Shown piece after piece: positions 7,338-10,742 of a stretch of DNA of 10,742 bases. The stretch is from Bacteroidota bacterium. GTDB lineage: Bacteria; Bacteroidota; Bacteroidia; Chitinophagales; Chitinophagaceae. The notes beneath the pieces are model-generated. The model was given only the letters and a program-made list of their open reading frames with translations, was not told where the DNA came from and did no database searches. Numbering within the stretch: the first letter of the stretch is position 1; each line of letters begins with the position of its first letter. The position numbers were made by a program, and so were the translations under genes. The stretch spans positions 1-10,742 of the forward strand of contig JAEZLJ010000129.1 of the NCBI GenBank assembly GCA_023415275.1. The letters run 5' to 3'.

Positions 7338-7347
7338 AATTCGAATT
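7338..7347. repeat. 10-bp perfect palindrome upstream of the TPR operon
   Basis: AATTCGAATT is a perfect palindrome lying 11 to 20 bases upstream of the candidate -7 box of the TPR gene, where a repressor or activator could act. AT-rich palindromes of this length occur by chance, and no second copy was noticed in the window. Confidence 0.25.
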
Positions 7348-7450
7348 ATTTTGGCCATTACCAAACATCATTCCAAAGAACATCATAAAATTGCAATGTC
7401 ATTTCTTATTTAACATATCCGAAGGGCTATCATATTTGAATTTGTTTCCG

Positions 7451-7458
7451 TAAACTTG
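7451..7458 (+). promoter_or_regulatory. Candidate -7 box for the DoxX gene
   Basis: TAAACTTG followed by CGCC differs at one position from TAnnTTTG and ends 21 bases before the ATG at 7480. TTTG tetramers at 7435 and 7441 are too close to serve as a -33 element. The box overlaps a TTG codon at 7456 that is in frame with DoxX, which argues against that codon as the translation start. Confidence 0.3.
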
Positions 7459-7479
7459 CGCCACAATTCAAGTAATCCA

Positions 7480-7890
7480 ATGAGAAAATTATTCAGTACC
7501 AGCACCTCAGATAACGCTTTTTCTTTTGCAATGCTTGTTCTACGTGTTGGTGTAGGTTCTTCTATGATGATCAACCATGGACTGGACAAATTGATGCACT
7601 TTGCTCAAAAAGCTCCCAGGTTTGCCGATCCCTTCCATATAGGTTCTACCACTTCTCTTTCCTTAGTAGTATTTGCCGAATTCTTCTGTTCAGCATTCAT
7701 TATCCTTGGATTATTTACAAGACTGGCCTGCATTCCGCTTATTATAGCTATGTCGGTAGCTCTTTTCTTTGCCCATAAAGGCGCCTTTTTTGGAGTGGGC
7801 GAAAGTGCTGGTTTATTCCTGGCGTGGTTTGTTACCTATTTATTTAATGGGCCGGGTAAGGTAAGCCTGGATAGGTTCATTGGTAAATAA
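7480..7890 (+). CDS. DoxX family integral membrane protein
   Basis: A 136-residue inner-membrane protein with four predicted helices (about 15-34, 59-78, 82-99 and 108-124), the usual size and topology of the DoxX/DoxD-like family. Family marks are the LRVGVG and NHGLDKL segments around helix 1 (Arg22, Gly34, Lys37), FAEFFCSAFI with Glu67, and GLFTR (77-81) before helix 3. Family members have been linked to thiosulfate oxidation in archaea and to redox or thiol stress in actinobacteria, but the role of this small type is not established, so no reaction is assigned. The ATG at 7480 is chosen over the upstream in-frame TTG at 7456, which falls inside the promoter-like box. The gene diverges from the TPR operon and converges on the DUF6526 gene. 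Confidence 0.88.
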   Translation: MRKLFSTSTSDNAFSFAMLVLRVGVGSSMMINHGLDKLMHFAQKAPRFADPFHIGSTTSLSLVVFAEFFCSAFIILGLFTRLACIPLIIAMSVALFFAHKGAFFGVGESAGLFLAWFVTYLFNGPGKVSLDRFIGK

Positions 7891-7942
7891 CCAATATTTC
7901 CCTTTACTCAACCTGCGTGACTCATTTATTGAAGTGGGTTAG

Positions 7943-7962
7943 CGCATTCCCTAAAGAATGTG
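7943..7962 (+). terminator. Possible weak terminator hairpin after the DoxX gene
   Basis: CGCATTC and GAATGTG can pair over seven positions (one G-U) around a six-base loop, 52 bases after the DoxX stop, in the convergent intergenic region 7891-8013. The nearest T-rich run on the plus strand (7967-7978) begins a few bases later and is interrupted, so this is not a textbook intrinsic terminator. No better hairpin was seen for either convergent gene. Confidence 0.2.
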
Positions 7963-8013
7963 GAGGATTTAATTTTTCATTTATTAAAAGGTGCACACCA
8001 TCCCGAGCAGGCT

Positions 8014-8442
8014 TCAGACCCTGTGTACATCCATTCGCCAAACCCTGATCTGTTTTTTAATATCGTCATTACTTAATCCATGGGTTACTGCTTTTTCTGC
8101 CAGTGCAGGCATTTCTTCATCGCTGGCAAAACGCAGTGCAATGATCTGGCCTAAAGTAAGCCGGTGATCAAGTGGTTTGCCTGTGAGGATAAAATAACGC
8201 AGGCTTTCTTCGGCCCTGATAGCCCTGTCCTGTGCTTTCAATGCAAATACACGGCTATGTATATATAAACTGAGAAGAATAAAGGCGACAAGTACTATAA
8301 GCCAGGCAGAATAGAGGTTGGCCCTTGTACTATACATTACATTCCTTAAAGAACCGATCAATAATGCCACGATAGCTAAAAGTGTAAGTATATGATACAT
8401 AAAAACGATCCTTGAATGGTTCTTATAGTTTTGAGTTTTCAT
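8014..8442 (-). CDS. DUF6526 family membrane protein
   Basis: A 142-residue protein that starts with the MKTQNYKNHSR motif typical of DUF6526. Two transmembrane helices follow (about 14-32 and 44-62), then an 80-residue charged cytoplasmic tail. The tail contains the most recognisable block: FALKAQDRAIRAEESLRYF (66-84), LTGKPLD (86-92), RLTLGQIIALRFASDEE (94-110) and a C-terminal IKKQIRVWRMDVHRV (128-142). The family is uncharacterised as far as I know, and the tail's conserved acidic and basic residues suggest an intracellular interaction rather than transport. The gene is 80 bases downstream of the PBP4-type gene on the same strand. An inverted repeat sits just upstream of its start, so it may be separately regulated. 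Confidence 0.85.
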   Translation of the reverse strand: MKTQNYKNHSRIVFMYHILTLLAIVALLIGSLRNVMYSTRANLYSAWLIVLVAFILLSLYIHSRVFALKAQDRAIRAEESLRYFILTGKPLDHRLTLGQIIALRFASDEEMPALAEKAVTHGLSNDDIKKQIRVWRMDVHRV

Positions 8443-8449
8443 AAACAGC

Positions 8450-8475
8450 CATTTAAATTGATTCAGATTTAAATG
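8450..8475. repeat. Inverted repeat with self-palindromic arms upstream of DUF6526
   Basis: CATTTAAAT (8450-8458) and ATTTAAATG (8467-8475) form a perfect 9-bp inverted repeat around an 8-base spacer. Each arm contains the palindrome ATTTAAAT, so the site can also be read as two direct copies 16 bases apart. It begins seven bases upstream of the DUF6526 ATG and covers a weak minus-strand -7-like box (TACATTTA, 8477-8470). A regulator-binding site is plausible. The all-A/T core means chance cannot be excluded. Confidence 0.5.
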
Positions 8476-8522
8476 TAAGTATCAATAATGATTCTTCCCT
8501 GCTCATAATGTATGATCCGGCT

Positions 8523-9932
8523 TTATTTCAATTCATCCAGCACTTTGTACATCTTTTGGACCAGGTTGCCAGCAGACCCGTTATAATTATTGACCAAAAA
8601 AGAAAAGATGTACTCCTTACCGTTAGCGCTGCGTTGATACCCGCAAAATCCTTTGACCCCATTTATAGTACCGCTTTTCATTTTCATCTTATTGTATTCG
8701 GGAATGGCATCATAGAAGCCTGCAAACCAGGGCTGCTTTTTTGCATATTGCAATATTGCCACCTGTGCATGCGTGGTGACCCTATTCAAAGGTGAAAGAC
8801 CTGATCCATCTACCATGTTCAATTCTGTTATTTCAATGCCGTTTCTCTTCCAGAAGTCCCTGACCATGTCAACACCTGCTTCAGTTTCCCCATATCCCTT
8901 TTTTTTAAAAGCCATAGTTTTTACCAATGCTTCCCCATAAAGATTAATACTTTTTTTAAAGAACCAATAAATTAAAGAATCCAGGGGCGGTGATTGAAAA
9001 ACCAATAATTCCCTTACCGGCTTCAAATCATCTATATGGTAATCTTCTGTCCCTGTATATAACCTGATCCCTTTTTTTAAACGAATACCTGCAGCCTGGA
9101 GTTGCATTTTTAGTTCTTCTGCCAATGAGAGGGCCGGGTAAGGTAAGGCGCCGGATATAGTAAAGCTTTTCTCCTGCAGCGGAATAGTGCCGGTAGTGAA
9201 CCCATATACACTATAAGGGGAAAGATAAATATAGCCATTGTCACCGCTGCCTCTTTTGCCTGTTTTGATTTGATTGTTCAATTGGAAATTAGCGGTACCC
9301 TTCCCTTTGCTGATCATCCTGGTACTGTCTCCAGGTTGTTTCCCAGGTGCTAATTCAAGGTCATACTGGTTTTCATTCCAATTGATAGCCCTGCTGCCTG
9401 CACCATAATAATTTCCAATATCATCCCATATCCAGCCCCCGGGTGTTGACTGGTAAGAAAAGGAAGATTCATCCAGGTACAAATAGCCCTGCACCTCTTT
9501 AATACCAAGAGATCTAAGTGTTGAAACCACTTTAGCCAGGATAACTTCTTTTTTAGTGGCTGCAAATCGCCAACTACCAAAACTGGGGTCTCCACTTCCT
9601 TTAAGGAGCAGGTCACCCATCAACGCACCCTTTTCTATATTACCATTGGTACTTACCGGGGTATTATATATAAAGTTTTTCCCCAGCATTTCATAGGCAG
9701 CTGCGCCAGTAATAATTTTTTGCGTAGAAGCGGGTGCCAACCCAATACCTGCATTTCTTTCAAAAACCACATTCCCGGTACTTTCCTCAATTATATACAG
9801 AGAGGAAATGGCATGGCGTAATTGGGAATCATTTTCAAAGGTCCTGTAAGCCTTTTCAATATTGGAAGCGACAGACTGCGCATAAGATTGAAGGGTAACC
9901 AGTAATAGGCTTAAAAGAATGAGTTTTTTCAT
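8523..9932 (-). CDS. dacB: D-alanyl-D-alanine carboxypeptidase/endopeptidase, PBP4 type (peptidase S13)
   Basis: A periplasmic class C penicillin-binding protein that trims or cuts peptide side chains of peptidoglycan. The 469 residues match the family's usual length. The signal peptide MKKLILLSLLLVTLQSYA should be cut before Gln19. The three active-site motifs are present: Ser69-Thr-Gln-Lys72 (SxxK nucleophile and base), Ser328-Ile-Asn330 (SxN) and Lys419-Ser-Gly421 (KTG-type box). The S13 signatures LLLKGSGDPSF (108-118) and DGSGLSPLNR (375-384) are also present. The long insertion between the SxxK and SxN motifs is typical of this family. I chose ATG 9932; an in-frame ATG at 9944 would add four residues. 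Open frame continues upstream to 10247 but runs antisense through cinA and lacks a signal peptide. The gene diverges from cinA. Confidence 0.93.
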   Translation of the reverse strand: MKKLILLSLLLVTLQSYAQSVASNIEKAYRTFENDSQLRHAISSLYIIEESTGNVVFERNAGIGLAPASTQKIITGAAAYEMLGKNFIYNTPVSTNGNIEKGALMGDLLLKGSGDPSFGSWRFAATKKEVILAKVVSTLRSLGIKEVQGYLYLDESSFSYQSTPGGWIWDDIGNYYGAGSRAINWNENQYDLELAPGKQPGDSTRMISKGKGTANFQLNNQIKTGKRGSGDNGYIYLSPYSVYGFTTGTIPLQEKSFTISGALPYPALSLAEELKMQLQAAGIRLKKGIRLYTGTEDYHIDDLKPVRELLVFQSPPLDSLIYWFFKKSINLYGEALVKTMAFKKKGYGETEAGVDMVRDFWKRNGIEITELNMVDGSGLSPLNRVTTHAQVAILQYAKKQPWFAGFYDAIPEYNKMKMKSGTINGVKGFCGYQRSANGKEYIFSFLVNNYNGSAGNLVQKMYKVLDELK

Positions 9933-9939
9933 GGCTTCG

Positions 9940-9957
9940 TACATTGCGCTAAAATTA
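9940..9957. promoter_or_regulatory. Candidate overlapping divergent promoters for dacB and cinA
   Basis: Only 37 bases separate the two start codons. On the plus strand TACATTGC (9940-9947) resembles a -7 box and lies 22 bases before the cinA ATG. On the minus strand TAATTTTA (9957-9950) lies 17 bases before the dacB ATG. The two boxes face each other across a shared GCGC. Both match the consensus imperfectly, and the -33 elements would lie inside the opposing genes. Confidence 0.3.
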
Positions 9958-9969
9958 AGTGATTCAAAA

Positions 9970-10742
9970 ATGAAAGAAGTCAATGCTTGTATAATTACTA
10001 TCGGAGATGAATTATTGATCGGACAGACCATTGATACTAACAGTGCGTTTATTGCGCAGGAGTTGAACAAGATCGGGATATGGGTGAAAAAAAGAGTAGC
10101 CATTGGCGATGTGAAAGAAGAGATCATTGACAGTCTTACTGAAGAAAGCAAAGAAAATGAGGTTATCATCATTACCGGTGGCCTGGGGCCAACTGCCGAT
10201 GATATTACGAAGCCAACCTTATGTGAATATTTCAACGCATCTATCATTGTAGATGCCGGGGCTTTGAAAAACGTTCAGGATATATTTGCCAGGCTGAACC
10301 GGCCATTAACGGACAGGAATTTAAAACAAGCCGAAGTGCCTGATAAATGCACTGTATTACCAAACTTGCGCGGAACAGCTCCTGGTATGTGGTTTCAAAA
10401 AGAAGGCGTCATCTATGTTTCTTTACCGGGAGTGCCTAATGAAATGAAGGGCCTGATTCAAAACAGCGTGATTCCTGCATTGAAGCAACAACTTGAATTG
10501 CCGGCGGTGGTGCACAGGACTTTGCTGACCTCGGGAATTGGAGAATCAACCATAGCAGATGTACTTGAAAAGTTTGAAGGGCAACTTCCATCCCATATCA
10601 AGTTGGCCTACCTCCCGGCCTATGGCATGGTGAGGCTACGATTAACCGGAAGAGGTCCCCAAATAGCCACTCTTGAGCAGGAGGTCAATGCTCAATTTGA
10701 GCAAATGAAGCTGCTTGTTGCTGAATGGATGGTGGCCGATAC
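9970..10742 (+). CDS. cinA: CinA-like protein, N-terminal part (3' end outside window)
   Basis: The frame is open from ATG 9970 to the window edge (257 codons), so the gene is cut by the window, not truncated in the genome as far as can be seen. The visible part is the MoeA/MogA-like domain of CinA: IGDELLIGQTIDTN (11-24), TGGLGPTADD (69-78), a nucleotide-binding loop, LPGVPNEM (152-159) and TSGIGES (187-193). In characterised CinA proteins this domain acts as an ADP-ribose pyrophosphatase, and a following PncC domain deamidates nicotinamide mononucleotide, giving a role in NAD recycling. The name comes from competence/damage induction in other bacteria. Whether the PncC domain is present here lies beyond the window. 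Confidence 0.95.
   Translation, partial: MKEVNACIITIGDELLIGQTIDTNSAFIAQELNKIGIWVKKRVAIGDVKEEIIDSLTEESKENEVIIITGGLGPTADDITKPTLCEYFNASIIVDAGALKNVQDIFARLNRPLTDRNLKQAEVPDKCTVLPNLRGTAPGMWFQKEGVIYVSLPGVPNEMKGLIQNSVIPALKQQLELPAVVHRTLLTSGIGESTIADVLEKFEGQLPSHIKLAYLPAYGMVRLRLTGRGPQIATLEQEVNAQFEQMKLLVAEWMVAD

Noticed and set aside
7300..7386. Longer start for the TPR protein at ATG 7386
   Set aside because: It adds 29 residues before a clean signal peptide and covers the promoter-like region and the AAAGGA site placed for ATG 7299.
7456..7479. TTG start for DoxX at 7456
   Set aside because: The codon overlaps the candidate -7 box, and the ATG at 7480 begins a protein of typical family length.
8503..8515. 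Small hairpin (TCATA/TATGA, 3-base loop) after the dacB stop
   Set aside because: The five-base A/T-rich stem has no following T-run on the minus strand, so it does not qualify as a terminator.
9933..10247. Open frame extending dacB upstream by 105 codons
   Set aside because: The extension runs antisense through cinA, which has clear family motifs, and it would bury the PBP4 signal peptide inside the protein. The start at 9932 fits the family length.

Overview
The window looks like chromosomal core sequence from a member of the Bacteroidota, most probably the Chitinophagaceae or a close relative. This rests on several signs. The DNA is moderately AT-leaning. Shine-Dalgarno sites are almost absent. 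TAnnTTTG-like -7 promoter boxes sit very close to start codons. Signal peptides end in 'A-Q' or 'S-Q'. Several families are typical of Bacteroidota: HU-CCDC81-like protein, plug-less TonB-receptor-like barrel and DUF6526. No mobile element, CRISPR array, tRNA or rRNA was seen. The assignment comes from family recognition, not from a database search.

Layout. The left edge (1-132, +) holds the C-terminal end of an unidentified gene. A lipoprotein glutaminyl-peptide cyclotransferase follows (245-1042, +). It converges on, and overlaps by four bases, a minus-strand block read from right to left: a very large periplasmic TPR protein (7299-4264), a plug-less outer-membrane beta-barrel (4250-2577), a membrane-anchored HU-CCDC81-like protein (2575-1973) and a zinc-ribbon class I methyltransferase (1932-1039). 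The first three are so tightly spaced that they are probably one operon; the methyltransferase may have its own internal promoter. To the right, a small DoxX-family membrane protein (7480-7890, +) diverges from the TPR gene. It converges on a DUF6526 protein (8442-8014, -), which lies downstream of a class C penicillin-binding protein of the DacB/PBP4 type (9932-8523, -). That gene diverges, across 37 bases, from cinA (9970 to the right edge, +), which the window cuts.

How the genes fit together. Most of the window concerns the cell envelope. The TPR protein, the barrel and PBP4 each have a signal peptide whose predicted cleavage leaves Gln as the first mature residue. That is the Bacteroidetes 'Q-rule', under which a cyclotransferase caps new N-termini as pyroglutamate, and the window also encodes such a cyclotransferase. 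The TPR, barrel and HU trio is the best candidate for an undescribed system. It would place one protein in the outer membrane, one repeat scaffold in the periplasm, and one inner-membrane-anchored, potentially nucleic-acid-binding protein on the cytoplasmic side. The function of this trio is inferred only from architecture and order.
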